Notes under the pieces: generated by a model
Told to the model about the DNA's origin: nothing
What the model saw: only the letters and a program-made list of their open reading frames with translations
The model's database searches: none
Position numbers and translations under genes: made by a program
Part shown: positions 1 to 9,630 of the stretch, one piece after another
Layout of the letters: each line of letters begins with the position of its first letter
How positions within the stretch are numbered: the stretch's first letter is position 1
From: Dehalococcoidia bacterium
GTDB lineage: Bacteria > Chloroflexota > Dehalococcoidia > Tepidiformales > Tepidiformaceae
DNA: 64,000 nt
Reading direction: 5' to 3'
NCBI GenBank assembly: GCA_020432045.1
Contig: JAGQHB010000078.1
Coordinates: 1-64,000 of the forward strand

Positions 1-72
1 GCCCTCTCCGCGAAGGAAGCCCGTCAGCTCAGAGCGGAACTGCTCCTGCTCCGGTGTGAATGCAAACTTCAT
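1..72 (-). CDS. Acyl-CoA dehydrogenase, N-terminal fragment (runs off window)
   Basis: Only the first 24 codons are in the window. They begin MKFAFTPEQEQFRSEL and continue to about GFLREG-like residues, which is the characteristic amphipathic opening of acyl-CoA dehydrogenases. The family oxidises acyl-CoA thioesters with FAD and passes electrons to ETF. A strong Shine-Dalgarno (GAGGAGG, about 6 nt before the ATG at 72) supports the start. The substrate cannot be judged from this fragment. The SDR upstream on the same strand may be a neighbour in fatty or branched acid catabolism, but this is inference. Confidence 0.75.
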   Translation of the reverse strand, partial: MKFAFTPEQEQFRSELTGFLRGEG

Positions 73-150
73 GGCTGGCCTCCTCGGTGGACCGGATCGC
101 TTCGACCCTGGCTGCGTAGTCTACAGCCTGCGGGCATGACCTCCGCTTTG

Positions 151-921
151 CTAGAAGCCACCGCCATTCACGGTGAGGCGCTGGTTCGTGATATACCGGC
201 CCTCGTCGGAACACAGAAACGCGATTGCGTTGGCGATATCCTCGGGCTGGCAGACAAACCCGAAGGGCGACGCCGGATCGAGCGAGCGGATGTCCTCCAC
301 ACCTCGAGCAAAGCTCACGAGGAGCTTACCCATGTCGGTCTCGACTAGCCCGGGTGAAACGACGTTGACGCGGATACCGTACTGCCGCTCTTCCTTGGCG
401 AGCGTGTACGCCATTGCCTCCATACCCGCCTTGGCGATGGCGTATACGCCCATGCGTGGCCCGTACCCCTGGGTAGCTACCGACGAGACCATGATGACGT
501 CGCCGCGGCCAAGAACGCGCATACCAGGGACCAGCAGCCGGCTGAGATGCAGCGGCCCGAACACATGCACGTCGAGCAGACGCTGGAGATCCGAATCCGG
601 CATATCGGCGATCCTCGGTTGGCCGACCGACGCACTTCCGACTCCGGCGTTGTTCACAAGGATGCCGACTGCGCCGAGCTCCGCTGTCACGGCCGCGGCC
701 ATTGCTTCACAGTCGGAGGCACTTGCCACGTCTGCCTGGTAGACGCCTGCACGGCGGCCCTGTGCCCGTACAGCTTCAGCGACGGAGTCGGCCGCCTCCT
801 TGTTGCGCTGGTAGTTGATGGCGACGTCACAGCCGCGCTGCGCGAGCAGCAGGGCGGTCGCGGCCCCGATGCCTCTGCTGCCACCCGTCACGAGCGCTAC
901 CCTGCCTTCAAATCCGGCCAT
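151..921 (-). CDS. SDR family NAD(P)-dependent oxidoreductase (FabG-like)
   Basis: A 256-residue classical short-chain dehydrogenase. The nucleotide-binding motif TGGSRGIG lies near residues 12-19, NNAG near residue 90, a catalytic Ser in the VSSVA segment and the catalytic YAIAK pair near residues 160-164. The C-terminus ends LTVNGGGF, close to the usual SDR ending (VDGG). Length and motif order fit 3-oxoacyl-ACP reductase-like enzymes, but SDR substrate cannot be read from sequence. The start is well supported by GGAGGG about 7 nt before the ATG. It precedes the acyl-CoA dehydrogenase on the same strand, so acyl-CoA or hydroxy-acid oxidation is plausible. Confidence 0.9.
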   Translation of the reverse strand: MAGFEGRVALVTGGSRGIGAATALLLAQRGCDVAINYQRNKEAADSVAEAVRAQGRRAGVYQADVASASDCEAMAAAVTAELGAVGILVNNAGVGSASVGQPRIADMPDSDLQRLLDVHVFGPLHLSRLLVPGMRVLGRGDVIMVSSVATQGYGPRMGVYAIAKAGMEAMAYTLAKEERQYGIRVNVVSPGLVETDMGKLLVSFARGVEDIRSLDPASPFGFVCQPEDIANAIAFLCSDEGRYITNQRLTVNGGGF

Positions 922-1029
922 CTGTCACCCTCCGAAGTGTTCTGCGTTCCGGCTCATATCCCTGCCTGAGGGGCGCACGATACATCGCCTTGCGCACCGC
1001 GACAGCGAGCGCTGCGCTATGCTCGGACA

Positions 1030-1917
1030 ATGGCGGAGTACCCGATCTTCATCGTCGACGCCTTCACGAACGTGGCCTACGCGGGGAACCCAGCTGCTGT
1101 CGTGTTTGACGCAGACGGCTTGAGCGACGTCCAGATGCAGTCCATAGCCCGCGAAATGAATTTGAGCGAGACGGCGTTCGTGCAGACGTCTTCGGTGGCA
1201 AACTTTCGCGTGCGGTTCTTCACGCCAGCAAAAGAGATACCGCTTGCCGGCCACCCGACCATCGCGACGATGCATGCGCTCGTGGAGGAGGGACTTATCG
1301 CACTCGGAGCGGCCCCGCTGCGCGTGACGCAGGAGTTAAAGGCGGGCGTCCTGCCGGTCGACCTCGCGAGAAGCGGCGGCACCACCACGATTGTCATGAC
1401 CCAGGCTTGCCCGGCGTTCGGCGACGATATCTCAGTGGATGCGATCGCGCCCGCCCTGGGGATCGGCCCGGCCGATCTGGTCCCGGGCGTGCCCTGCTCG
1501 GTCGTCAGCACCGGCACACCACAGGCGATGGTGCCGGTCCGTTCGATCGACGTCCTGCGCCGGTTATCACCGGACACCCGCGCGATGGCCGATCTGGAAC
1601 AGCGGCACAAGTACTTCAGCGTGCACGTGTTCGCGATGGAGGCGATGGACCCCGCCAACGCGACCCACGCCCGTCACTTCGCGGCCGGGGCGGGCATCGC
1701 CGAGGATCCGGTGACGGGGAGTGCCACCGGTGGGATGGGGGCCTACCTCTGGAAGCATGGACTCCTGCGCGTGCCAAGATTTCGCGCCGAACAGGGCCAC
1801 CTGATGGGCCGGCCCGGCGTGGTATCGGTCGAGGTCGAAGGCACAGGCGATATCCCCACGGTGGTCCGCATTTCGGGGACTGCGACAACGGTCCTACGCG
1901 GTACGATCCGTGTCTGA
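1030..1917 (+). CDS. PhzF family phenazine biosynthesis-like isomerase/epimerase
   Basis: A 295-residue protein of the PhzF/diaminopimelate-epimerase-like fold. It opens with IFIVDAFTNVAYAGNPAAVV, typical of the family. The conserved acidic residue is present in MNLSETAFV (about residue 46) and the second-domain motif is EDPVTGSATGG (about residue 222). Many homologues are uncharacterised isomerases unconnected with phenazines, and no phenazine genes are nearby. It diverges from the SDR gene across a gap of about 108 bp. The start has only a weak ribosome-binding site. The next gene starts at or just after its stop, so the two are probably co-transcribed. Confidence 0.9.
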   Translation: MAEYPIFIVDAFTNVAYAGNPAAVVFDADGLSDVQMQSIAREMNLSETAFVQTSSVANFRVRFFTPAKEIPLAGHPTIATMHALVEEGLIALGAAPLRVTQELKAGVLPVDLARSGGTTTIVMTQACPAFGDDISVDAIAPALGIGPADLVPGVPCSVVSTGTPQAMVPVRSIDVLRRLSPDTRAMADLEQRHKYFSVHVFAMEAMDPANATHARHFAAGAGIAEDPVTGSATGGMGAYLWKHGLLRVPRFRAEQGHLMGRPGVVSVEVEGTGDIPTVVRISGTATTVLRGTIRV

Positions 1918-1927
1918 GGAACCCTGC

Positions 1928-2665
1928 ATGGATCCGGCCCCACTCACCTTCGATGACGCCGAAGCGTTTTTGACGACAGCCGAATTCGAAGACTGCCGCC
2001 CACTCTGGCACTCTTCAAACTACGTCTTTCTCGGCCAACTCACCGCAGCAGATGGGAAGCAGGGCACAGCCGTGTACAAGCCCCGGCGGGGAGAATCCCC
2101 CCTCTGGGACTTCCCTCCGGGCACGCTGTTCCGGCGAGAGGCAGCCGCCTACCGGCTTTCTCGCCTGATGGGCTGGGACTTCATCCCGCCAACGGTTATT
2201 CGCGACGGACCACAGGGCATCGGCTCAGTCCAGGCGTTCATTCGGCATGACCCGAACTCCCATTTCTTCTCCCAGCGAGACGATCCGGCACTCGTCCCGC
2301 AGCTACAACGCATGGCCGTGTTCGACTTCATCGCCAACAACGCGGATCGAAAAGGCGGACATTGCCTGCTGGACGAAGACGGCCGCATCTGGGGCATCGA
2401 CCACGGCCTCTGCTTTCACGAGGAGTACAAGATGCGGACCGTGATGTGGGACTGGGCCGAGGAGCGTATCGCCGATGAATGGCTCGCCGAAGCCGAGGAC
2501 GTGGGCCTTCGTATCGCGGCCCCGAAGGAGGAGGCCGGGCCATTCCTGGAACTAATCTCTAAGGCTGAGCGGACGGCACTGTTGAGCCGGATCGACCGAT
2601 TGTTAAACCGCCGGACGTTCCCCACGCCAGGCCCTCACCGGAGTTATCCATGGCCGCTCGTTTAG
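1928..2665 (+). CDS. SCO1664 family protein (kinase-fold, function unknown)
   Basis: A 245-residue protein resembling the SCO1664 family, which has a phosphatidylinositol-kinase/FAM20-like fold. Visible blocks are a nucleotide-lysine-like VYKPRRGE followed by FRREAAAYRLS, then DFIANNADRKGGH with a candidate catalytic Asp and metal-binding Asn, and GIDHGLCF resembling a metal-binding DFG equivalent. A GTG at 1910 overlaps the stop of the preceding gene. I prefer the ATG at 1928 because GAGGAA lies just upstream of it. Actinobacterial homologues commonly sit with a phosphoglycerate-mutase-like gene and DUF3090, neither of which is adjacent here. The substrate is unknown. Confidence 0.8.
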   Translation: MDPAPLTFDDAEAFLTTAEFEDCRPLWHSSNYVFLGQLTAADGKQGTAVYKPRRGESPLWDFPPGTLFRREAAAYRLSRLMGWDFIPPTVIRDGPQGIGSVQAFIRHDPNSHFFSQRDDPALVPQLQRMAVFDFIANNADRKGGHCLLDEDGRIWGIDHGLCFHEEYKMRTVMWDWAEERIADEWLAEAEDVGLRIAAPKEEAGPFLELISKAERTALLSRIDRLLNRRTFPTPGPHRSYPWPLV

Positions 2666-2734
2666 GGTGAACTTGAGGACCCTCAGGCCCCTCTCAGCCC
2701 GGGCGGCTAGAATGCCGGACTGGAGGACGACGTG

Positions 2735-3571
2735 ATGGCACGAATCCGTGTTGGTTCCGTGGAAATCCTTCCGCTACTCGATACGCCCATGCTGATGAAT
2801 CCGCACACATTCATTCCGAAGCACGCGGACGAGTTCATGGCGCAGTACCCCGGTGAGGTGGTGGACCCGCGAGGGCTGTTCCCCATCAGCATCACCTGCT
2901 ACCTCGTCCGCTCCGCCGGCAGGAATATTCTCGTGGACAGTGGGATCGGCAGGCGCCGAAGACCGGGCTTCCCACCTGGCAAGCTTGATGACGCGTTGCG
3001 CGAAAACGGACTGAGCCCGGACGACATCGACCTGGTCGTAAACACTCACCTGCACCTCGATCACACCGGCTGGAACACCGTTGAGGGCCCCGACGGAAGC
3101 GCTGAGCTTTACTTTCGCAACGCCGGCTGGCTGATCCAGCGCGTGGAATGGGATTACTGGATGCAACCCCGTTTCACCGGGAGCGGCGAATATCCGCACC
3201 TCGAACAGTGCGTCGGCCCGCTTGAGACGGCCGGCCGCGTGGACTTCGCGTACTCCGAACAGGCGATTGACGAGAACCTCGTGTTCGTCGGAAGCCCCGG
3301 CCACACGCCCGGCCACGTCTGCATCGGCATCCAATCGTCGGGCGAAAAAGCGATCATCATTGGCGATGCGAGCCATCATCCGGTGCAGCTCGATCATCCA
3401 GACTGGTCTCCGTCGGCCGATGCCGACCCGATGCTCGCGGCGCGCACCCGCCGCCTGCTCTTCGATGAGGCGGAGGCCGATAGCCGGACCTGGCTCGCAG
3501 GCCACTGGGCGTTCCCGGGCGCCGGACGGATTGTGCCGGTCGGCGGGCGCCGCGTCTTCCGTGGGCTGTAG
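2735..3571 (+). CDS. MBL fold metallo-hydrolase
   Basis: A 278-residue metallo-beta-lactamase superfamily hydrolase. The zinc motif is NTHLHLDHTGWN (HxHxDH), followed by further metal ligands in SPGHTPGHVCIG and IIGDASHH, and a last His in LAGHWAFPGAG. The order and spacing match the quorum-quenching lactonase / AidC-like and glyoxalase-II-like branches. The substrate is not determinable. GGAGG about 8 nt before the ATG fixes the start, in preference to the GTG three bases earlier. There is no signal peptide, so it is cytoplasmic. Confidence 0.9.
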   Translation: MARIRVGSVEILPLLDTPMLMNPHTFIPKHADEFMAQYPGEVVDPRGLFPISITCYLVRSAGRNILVDSGIGRRRRPGFPPGKLDDALRENGLSPDDIDLVVNTHLHLDHTGWNTVEGPDGSAELYFRNAGWLIQRVEWDYWMQPRFTGSGEYPHLEQCVGPLETAGRVDFAYSEQAIDENLVFVGSPGHTPGHVCIGIQSSGEKAIIIGDASHHPVQLDHPDWSPSADADPMLAARTRRLLFDEAEADSRTWLAGHWAFPGAGRIVPVGGRRVFRGL

Positions 3572-5438
3572 GCGGTTGCCAGCGCCAGTGCGACGCAGTG
3601 CCGCTGGAGCGCTATGGGGATTCGTCCTGCTGGCTGCTCTCCTGGCCGCCGCGACGATCTCCGAAGGACCGGCGGAGACCGTGAGGGCAGCATCGATTGT
3701 CGTGACCGTGACCCTGCCGGGCGACCCCGGTGACGGGTCAGGCGAATGCCCCTCCGAGGATGCCTGCACGCTGCGACGAGCTATCGAGCTGGTCAACGCA
3801 CTGGGGGGAGAAGACGCCGTCACTATCGCCTTCGACCCGCTTGCGTTTCAGCCGGGCAACCCCTCCGTCGTCACCGTCACCGGCTCGGCACTCCCGGCAA
3901 TTGCGCGCGCCAACGTCACCGTGGACGGCGCCGGCGCCGGGGTCATCGTGGATGGCTCTGCCCTGAGCGGTGACGAAGATGGCCTGGCATTCGACGGAGC
4001 GAATCCTGCCGTGAGAGGCATGGAGGTGTTTGGGTTCCCCGGCGCCTGCATCGAAATCACGGGCGTCAACGGCATCGCGGCCGGCGACCCGGCGGCAGGC
4101 ACGGGCAACCGGGTGGGCGGTTGCGACGTCGGGATCCGCGTGACGGGGGCGGGCGCCTCCCTGCGGGGCAACGTCGCCGGGTTTGCCGGCGACGGTACAT
4201 CGCCGCGGCCCCTTCGCGTCGGCATAGAGGTGAGCGCCGCGTCCGTCACCATCGGCGGCACGGGGATCGACGCTGCGCTCGCAAACGTCGTGGGCAATGC
4301 CGATATCGCCATCCTGGTCGGGGGCTCCAGCAGTGACCCATTCAGCGGTGTCGTGATTGCTCGCAACCGCCTCGGCGAAGACCTGGCCGGTACGGCTGCC
4401 ACGATTGAACGCGGCGTACTCCTGGCCTCGCCGTCGGTCTCTACGCGCGTCACCGAAAACACCATTACGGGGGCCACCGTCAGTGCTGTCGCCGTTGCAG
4501 ACGGCACCAGTGGCAACAGTATTATCCTAAATACATTTCGCAATCTCACGGGCCTGGCGATCGATCTTGGCGACGATCGCGTGGCGGACCCAAACGACGT
4601 CGGTGACGCGGACACCGGTGCGAACGGACGTCTCAACCATCCCGAGATCACCCGCCCCGTGCAGGCCGCTATCCAGGGCACCGCCTGCGCCGGATGCCGA
4701 ATCGACCTGTACAGCGTGAACCACGTTGCCGGAGGAGCCAGTGACTATCCGGCTACGCACCTGGTGGTGGCGATCGCTGACGCAGGCGGTTCGTTCACCT
4801 TTGGGTCGCCTCCCGTCAGCCCCGGCGATTGGGTCGTCGCGACGGCAACTGATGCCGATAGCAACACGTCGGAGTTCTCCCCCCCGGTCCGGGTCGGTGC
4901 GGGCGCTATTCTTTGCGGAAATCTGTCACTGAATCGCGGTTGGAACCAGGCAGGCTATTTTGGAGCCGGTTCCACCGCCCTTGGGGCGACGTTCCCCGGC
5001 GACCCCTCGGGGCGAATCCGCGCCGTCTACCACCTGGAGTCCGACGGGACCTATTCCCACTGGTTTCGGGACACCGCCATCGGCCAGACGCTCACCTCGG
5101 TGGAGCCCGGTCTGTCCTACTGGTTCCTCGTGGATGAGCCCGTAACGCTTACTTCCGGATTCTCTTTGACGGCTCCACTCGGGATTCAACTGCGACAGGG
5201 ATGGAACGAGTTCGTGTACTTCGGGGCATCAGCCGCCGGACTCGATGCGTTCGCCTCGCTTGCAGGCTCCGGGGCGACCATCTACCACTTTGCCGCTGAA
5301 GGCGGAGGCGGGGAGTGGCAGCGATGGGGGGCGAACGACAGTCCTGCCTACGTTCGCGAATTCGAAACCGTGGAAGCCTGCGAGAGTTTTACCGTGTTCA
5401 TGCAGTCCGCAGCGGTACTGCGCCCGCTTCACCCCTAG
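3561..5438 (+). CDS. Secreted CSLREA-type right-handed beta-helix protein
   Basis: About 625 residues. The N-terminus carries a signal peptide: basic residues, then WGFVLLAALLAAATI, with likely cleavage after an Ala-rich stretch. Next comes a CTLRRAIELVN segment, a variant of the CSLREAI motif that marks secreted beta-helix proteins. The middle (about residues 50-370) is rich in G, N, V and I with repeated short strands, as in right-handed parallel beta-helices. The C-terminus contains two copies of a domain of about 80 residues opening LNRGWNQAGYFGAG and LRQGWNEFVYFGAS. The start is uncertain: GTG at 3561 overlaps the previous gene, and GTG at 3588 also leaves an intact signal peptide. No anchor or sorting signal is visible. 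Confidence 0.75.
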   Translation: MGCRRLPAPVRRSAAGALWGFVLLAALLAAATISEGPAETVRAASIVVTVTLPGDPGDGSGECPSEDACTLRRAIELVNALGGEDAVTIAFDPLAFQPGNPSVVTVTGSALPAIARANVTVDGAGAGVIVDGSALSGDEDGLAFDGANPAVRGMEVFGFPGACIEITGVNGIAAGDPAAGTGNRVGGCDVGIRVTGAGASLRGNVAGFAGDGTSPRPLRVGIEVSAASVTIGGTGIDAALANVVGNADIAILVGGSSSDPFSGVVIARNRLGEDLAGTAATIERGVLLASPSVSTRVTENTITGATVSAVAVADGTSGNSIILNTFRNLTGLAIDLGDDRVADPNDVGDADTGANGRLNHPEITRPVQAAIQGTACAGCRIDLYSVNHVAGGASDYPATHLVVAIADAGGSFTFGSPPVSPGDWVVATATDADSNTSEFSPPVRVGAGAILCGNLSLNRGWNQAGYFGAGSTALGATFPGDPSGRIRAVYHLESDGTYSHWFRDTAIGQTLTSVEPGLSYWFLVDEPVTLTSGFSLTAPLGIQLRQGWNEFVYFGASAAGLDAFASLAGSGATIYHFAAEGGGGEWQRWGANDSPAYVREFETVEACESFTVFMQSAAVLRPLHP

Positions 5439-5486
5439 CAACCTGCCAGACCGTAGACTTGGCGCACTTCTCCAGGGGTGTGACTG

Positions 5487-6701
5487 ATGGGGATTGAAGT
5501 GCGTTCCTGCCGTGACGATGAAATGCAGCAGTACTACGACATCGGCTCGTATGTTTTCGCTGATCCGGAACTCATTCCAACGGAAAATGGCGGCACGGCA
5601 CCGGATTGGACAACCTGCGCGTGGGTCGACGGCACGCTGGCATCCATCATGGGGGCCTTCCCATTCACCGTGCGGCTCAACGGAGCGCCCGTGAAGATGG
5701 CCGGGGTCACGCAGGTGGGCACGCTCCCCGGTTACCGGCGGCAGGGCCTGCTCCGCAAAATCATGACCCGGGCGTTCAGCGACATGCGCGAACGCGAGCA
5801 GCCGTTCGCGATCCTCTGGGCCAGCATGGGGGCCATCTACCAACGATTTGGCTACGGGCTCGCATCGGACGATATCAAATACCGGTTCGACCCGCGCACC
5901 GCGGCCCTACGCGAAAACGACGAACCGAAGGGCAGCGTCTCGGTGGAGACCGTCGAGCAGGGATATCCGACCGCGAAGATGCTCTACATCGAGTCCGCGA
6001 CGCCGCGGAACCTGCACATCCACCGTAGCCGGGCACTCTGGGAAGTGGGCATCTTCCGGATGCCCAAGGACCACGGTCCCGTAAGGGTTGCTATCTATCG
6101 TGACGCCGACGGCCAACCACGCGGCCATATCGTTTACCAGGCATATCACGCTCAGTTCGACACGCCCGGACCAGACCAGATGATGGATGTCCGCGACTTC
6201 GTCTACCTGGACCTCGGTGCCCATCGGGCCCTCTGGCAGTACATCCTGAAGCACGACCTCGTCCGGCGTGTCGACATGCACGGTTGCATCGGCGAGGACG
6301 ACCCAACGCCCGACCTGTTACTCGAACCGCGAATGCTGGGAAAGCACACGAAAGACGGGATATGGATGCGAGTCATCGATGTCGAGAAGGCGTTGTCATC
6401 GCGGCCCTATGGCGCCGCAGGCGAGATCGTCATCGAGGTCACCGGAGACAGCATGTGCCCGTGGAACGAGGGCCGTTGGCTGCTGGCTACAGATGGCCAA
6501 ATGACTAGCGTCGCCCGGACCAGCCGTGCCACCGACCTGAACCTGAGTCCGAACGCCCTGGCCTCGTTACTCGCGGGGTACCGGAGTGCGACGAGACTTT
6601 CACGTCTCGGGACCGCTACACCGTCCAGGCCGGAGACGCTCCGTGCGGCTGATGCCATGTTCGCCACGGAATATGCTCCTCACTGCCCCAACAGTTTCTG
6701 A
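5487..6701 (+). CDS. GNAT family N-acetyltransferase, Eis-like
   Basis: A 404-residue protein with the three-part layout of the Eis (enhanced intracellular survival) family. It has an N-terminal GNAT domain with the acetyl-CoA loop GYRRQGLLRKIM near residue 85, a second degenerate GNAT-like domain, and a C-terminal SCP2-like domain ending NALASLLAGYRSATRLSRLG. Family members acetylate amines, including aminoglycosides in mycobacteria, but many relatives have unknown substrates. The ATG at 5487 is 48 bp after the preceding stop. It is probably cytoplasmic and shows no sign of disruption. Confidence 0.9.
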   Translation: MGIEVRSCRDDEMQQYYDIGSYVFADPELIPTENGGTAPDWTTCAWVDGTLASIMGAFPFTVRLNGAPVKMAGVTQVGTLPGYRRQGLLRKIMTRAFSDMREREQPFAILWASMGAIYQRFGYGLASDDIKYRFDPRTAALRENDEPKGSVSVETVEQGYPTAKMLYIESATPRNLHIHRSRALWEVGIFRMPKDHGPVRVAIYRDADGQPRGHIVYQAYHAQFDTPGPDQMMDVRDFVYLDLGAHRALWQYILKHDLVRRVDMHGCIGEDDPTPDLLLEPRMLGKHTKDGIWMRVIDVEKALSSRPYGAAGEIVIEVTGDSMCPWNEGRWLLATDGQMTSVARTSRATDLNLSPNALASLLAGYRSATRLSRLGTATPSRPETLRAADAMFATEYAPHCPNSF

Positions 6702-6762
6702 GCAGGCCGGTGCGGATATCCAGAAACGGGGTTTAGGAGCAGGAGTCCGGTATCCTCTTCTG

Positions 6763-9549
6763 ATGCGCGTCATTGAGCCTCAATCCACCGATATCCTCCC
6801 GTACCGGGCATACGAGGAGACCCTCGACAATGGTCTGAAAGTGCTGGTCGTGCCCACTGGCATGCCTCACCTCGTCTCGCTCCAGATCCCGGTCCAGGCG
6901 GGCTCGCGAAACGAGGTCGAACCCGGGAAGTCCGGGTTCGCGCACTTCTTCGAACACATGATGTTCCGTGGGACCGAACGCTTCAGCCCCGACGCGTACA
7001 ACGCGGTCGTAACCCGCGCAGGCGCCCGCCAAAACGCATATACGACAGATGACTATACCAACTATCACATCACGCTCGCGAGAGAAGATCTTCCCGCGAT
7101 CCTCGAACTCGAAGCCGACCGGTTCATGAACCTCCGCTATTCGGAGCCGGACTTTCGGACGGAAGCACGCGCGATCCTCGGCGAGTACAACAAAAGCGCC
7201 TCCGAACCGGTCACCAGGCTGTTCGAAGCCCAGCGGGAGAAGGCCTACACGGTCCACACCTATCAGCACACGACAATGGGCTTCCTGCGCGACATCGAGG
7301 CAATGCCCGAGCAGTTCGAGTACTCAAGGATGTTCTTTAATCGGTGGTACCGGCCCCGGTACACGACGATCCTCATTGCCGGAGACGTGGACCCGGAAGC
7401 CACTCTCGCACTGGTGCGGCAGCACTGGTCCGCCTGGCAGCCGGGTACCGCGAACGCCATTGTCATCCCGGCGGAACCCGAGGCGACAGGAACCGCGGTA
7501 GTCCATGTTGACTGGCCCTCAGAGACGCTTCCATGGGTCACAGTCGGCTTCCACGGCCCTGCGTTCTCCAGCACCGAGTCCGACTTTGCGGCGCTCGACC
7601 TGCTCTTCGACCTCGCGTTCGGCGAGACCTCGGAGCTGTACCAGGACCTGGTCGAGGACCGGCAGTTGGTCGACCAACTCGTCCCATGGGCCTCGGGACA
7701 CCAGGACCCCGGGCTCTTCACGATCCTTGCGCGCGTCAAACGGCCCGAGGACACGGTTGCCGTCCGCGACCGGATCCTCGCTGCCGTGCGCGAAACGCGG
7801 GAATCGCTGTTTGAAACGGCGCGGCTGGAAGACGCAAAGGCGAACGCACGCTACAGCTTCGCCCAGACGCTGGACAACTCCGAATCGATCGCTTCCACCC
7901 TTGCGCGCTTCGTCCGCTACGAGCGCCGCTTTGAGACGATCAACGAACTGTACCGGACATATGCCGCGCTGACGCCGGACGATCTGCAACGGGTCGCCAA
8001 CCAGTATTTGGACGGCAGCCGCGTAGTGCTGGCTACGCTCTCCCACGATCCGTTGCCAACCGGGATTGGGGATCTGACGACGGCACCCACCGCAGCGTTA
8101 AGCGTTTCGGCGACCGATGCGCCGGGCTTCCCCGTGATCGAGCGGCCGTCGCCTTCGGCGTTGCTGCGATTCAAGCTACTGTTTCGTTCCGGCTCCGCTC
8201 ACGACCCAAAGGGAAACGAAGGTCTCGCTGCGCTCAGCGCGGCAATGGTGGCGGAAGCCGGCAGCGAGCGCATGCGGACAGAGGAGATCAGCCGGGCACT
8301 GTTTCCCACGGCCGGTGCATTCCGGGGCCGGGTGGATCGTGAAATGACGACGTTTACCGGCGTCGTGCACCGCGACAACATCGACCGGTACCTCGATGTC
8401 GTGCTCGGACAGCTCCTGACACCCGGCTATCGGGATGACGACTTCGCGCGCCTCAAAGCACGCCAGGCAAACGAGCTGGTGCAAGACCTGCGTTCGAGCA
8501 ATGAGGAAGAGCTCGGCAAGGAGCGACTGCAAGCATTGCTTCATCGCGGGACCTCTTACGCGCATCCATCCGCCGGGACCGAAGCGGGAATCGCCACACT
8601 TGACATCGAGTCAGTCCGAAAATGGGTGGCGGAACACTTGACGCGCGGTAACCTCGTGTTCGGGCTTGCAGGCGATTGGCCGGAGGCGAGCAAGGAACGG
8701 TTGCTCCGGGCTCTCGGACAGCTTCCAGGTGGAGCGCCAACGCCAGCACCGGCGGTCACAGCACATCAACCACGAGGCCTGGCGGTCGAGATCATCGAAA
8801 AGGAAAGCCGCTCGGTGGCGATCTCGTTCGGCCATTCCCTGGCCGTGACCAGGTCTCATCCAGACTTTGCCGCACTCTGGCTAGCACGGTCCTGGCTGGG
8901 CGAGCACCGCGCCCAAAACGGGCGGCTCTTTCAGCGGCTCCGGGAAGTACGCGGGCTGAATTACGGCAATTATGCGTACATCGAAGCGTTTCCGCGAGGC
9001 ATGTACCAGTTCTTCCCGGACCCGAACCTCGGTCGCCAGTCCCAGATCTTCGAGGTATGGATCCGGCCGGTTCCTCCTGAACAAGCGGTGTTCGCCCTGA
9101 AAGCCGCTGTCTACGAACTTCGCCGGCTCATTGAGCATGGCCTGACGGAGGACGAATTCGATGAGACGAGAGCTTATCTTCTGAAAAACGTCTATTTGGC
9201 AACGAAGACTCAGGATCAGCAGCTCGGATACGCGCTTGACGACCATTGGTACGGGATCGATGACTACGTGGCGACGATGCAGCGTGGGCTAAACGCGCTC
9301 ACAGCCGGCGACGTCAACGACGCCGTGCGGCGTCACCTGTCGGGCACCGATCTCCAGGCCGTGATGGTCGCGCGGGATGCCGCCGCTTTGCGCGACGAGT
9401 TACTCGCAGCATCGTTTACGCCGATCGAATACGGGTCGCCGAAAGAGCAGTGGGTGATGGACGAAGACCAGGAGATCGGTGCGCTCGACCTGGGCGTGAA
9501 CGCATCGTCGGTCGTGATCACGCCAGTATCAGACGTTTTCCAGCGGTGA
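6763..9549 (+). CDS. M16 family zinc metallopeptidase, two-domain (pitrilysin/insulinase type)
   Basis: A 928-residue single-chain M16 peptidase with two tandem halves. The first half carries the inverted zinc motif HFFEH at residues 61-65, followed by the downstream TEARAILGE segment that supplies the third ligand. The second half begins near PGFPVIERPSPS (about residue 450) and lacks an HxxEH motif, as usual for the non-catalytic half. An ATG at 6763 gives the natural N-terminus; longer upstream reading is out of context. No signal peptide is obvious, so a cytoplasmic oligopeptidase is the conservative reading. The gene converges on the diiron-type gene across a strong shared hairpin terminator. 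Confidence 0.9.
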   Translation: MRVIEPQSTDILPYRAYEETLDNGLKVLVVPTGMPHLVSLQIPVQAGSRNEVEPGKSGFAHFFEHMMFRGTERFSPDAYNAVVTRAGARQNAYTTDDYTNYHITLAREDLPAILELEADRFMNLRYSEPDFRTEARAILGEYNKSASEPVTRLFEAQREKAYTVHTYQHTTMGFLRDIEAMPEQFEYSRMFFNRWYRPRYTTILIAGDVDPEATLALVRQHWSAWQPGTANAIVIPAEPEATGTAVVHVDWPSETLPWVTVGFHGPAFSSTESDFAALDLLFDLAFGETSELYQDLVEDRQLVDQLVPWASGHQDPGLFTILARVKRPEDTVAVRDRILAAVRETRESLFETARLEDAKANARYSFAQTLDNSESIASTLARFVRYERRFETINELYRTYAALTPDDLQRVANQYLDGSRVVLATLSHDPLPTGIGDLTTAPTAALSVSATDAPGFPVIERPSPSALLRFKLLFRSGSAHDPKGNEGLAALSAAMVAEAGSERMRTEEISRALFPTAGAFRGRVDREMTTFTGVVHRDNIDRYLDVVLGQLLTPGYRDDDFARLKARQANELVQDLRSSNEEELGKERLQALLHRGTSYAHPSAGTEAGIATLDIESVRKWVAEHLTRGNLVFGLAGDWPEASKERLLRALGQLPGGAPTPAPAVTAHQPRGLAVEIIEKESRSVAISFGHSLAVTRSHPDFAALWLARSWLGEHRAQNGRLFQRLREVRGLNYGNYAYIEAFPRGMYQFFPDPNLGRQSQIFEVWIRPVPPEQAVFALKAAVYELRRLIEHGLTEDEFDETRAYLLKNVYLATKTQDQQLGYALDDHWYGIDDYVATMQRGLNALTAGDVNDAVRRHLSGTDLQAVMVARDAAALRDELLAASFTPIEYGSPKEQWVMDEDQEIGALDLGVNASSVVITPVSDVFQR

Positions 9550-9574
9550 CCCGCCGTGGCGGCACACCACACAC

Positions 9575-9608
9575 ACGGAGAGGGCCCGGTTTCCCGGGCC
9601 TTCTCCGT
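9575..9608. terminator. Bidirectional hairpin terminator between convergent genes
   Basis: A near-perfect inverted repeat of 15 base pairs (one G-T wobble) with a 4-nt loop, ACGGAGAGGGCCCGG against its complement. It lies in the 81-bp gap between the stop of the M16 peptidase and the stop of the convergent ferritin-like gene. There is no long U tract on either side, so it may act as a weak intrinsic terminator or mRNA-stabilising hairpin for both genes. Confidence 0.8.
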
Positions 9609-9630
9609 GATGAGCTTTCAGTAAGCCGTG

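Noticed and set aside
1030-1917. Phenazine biosynthesis assignment for the PhzF-like gene
   Set aside because: No other phz gene lies in the window; most PhzF-like proteins are unrelated isomerases.
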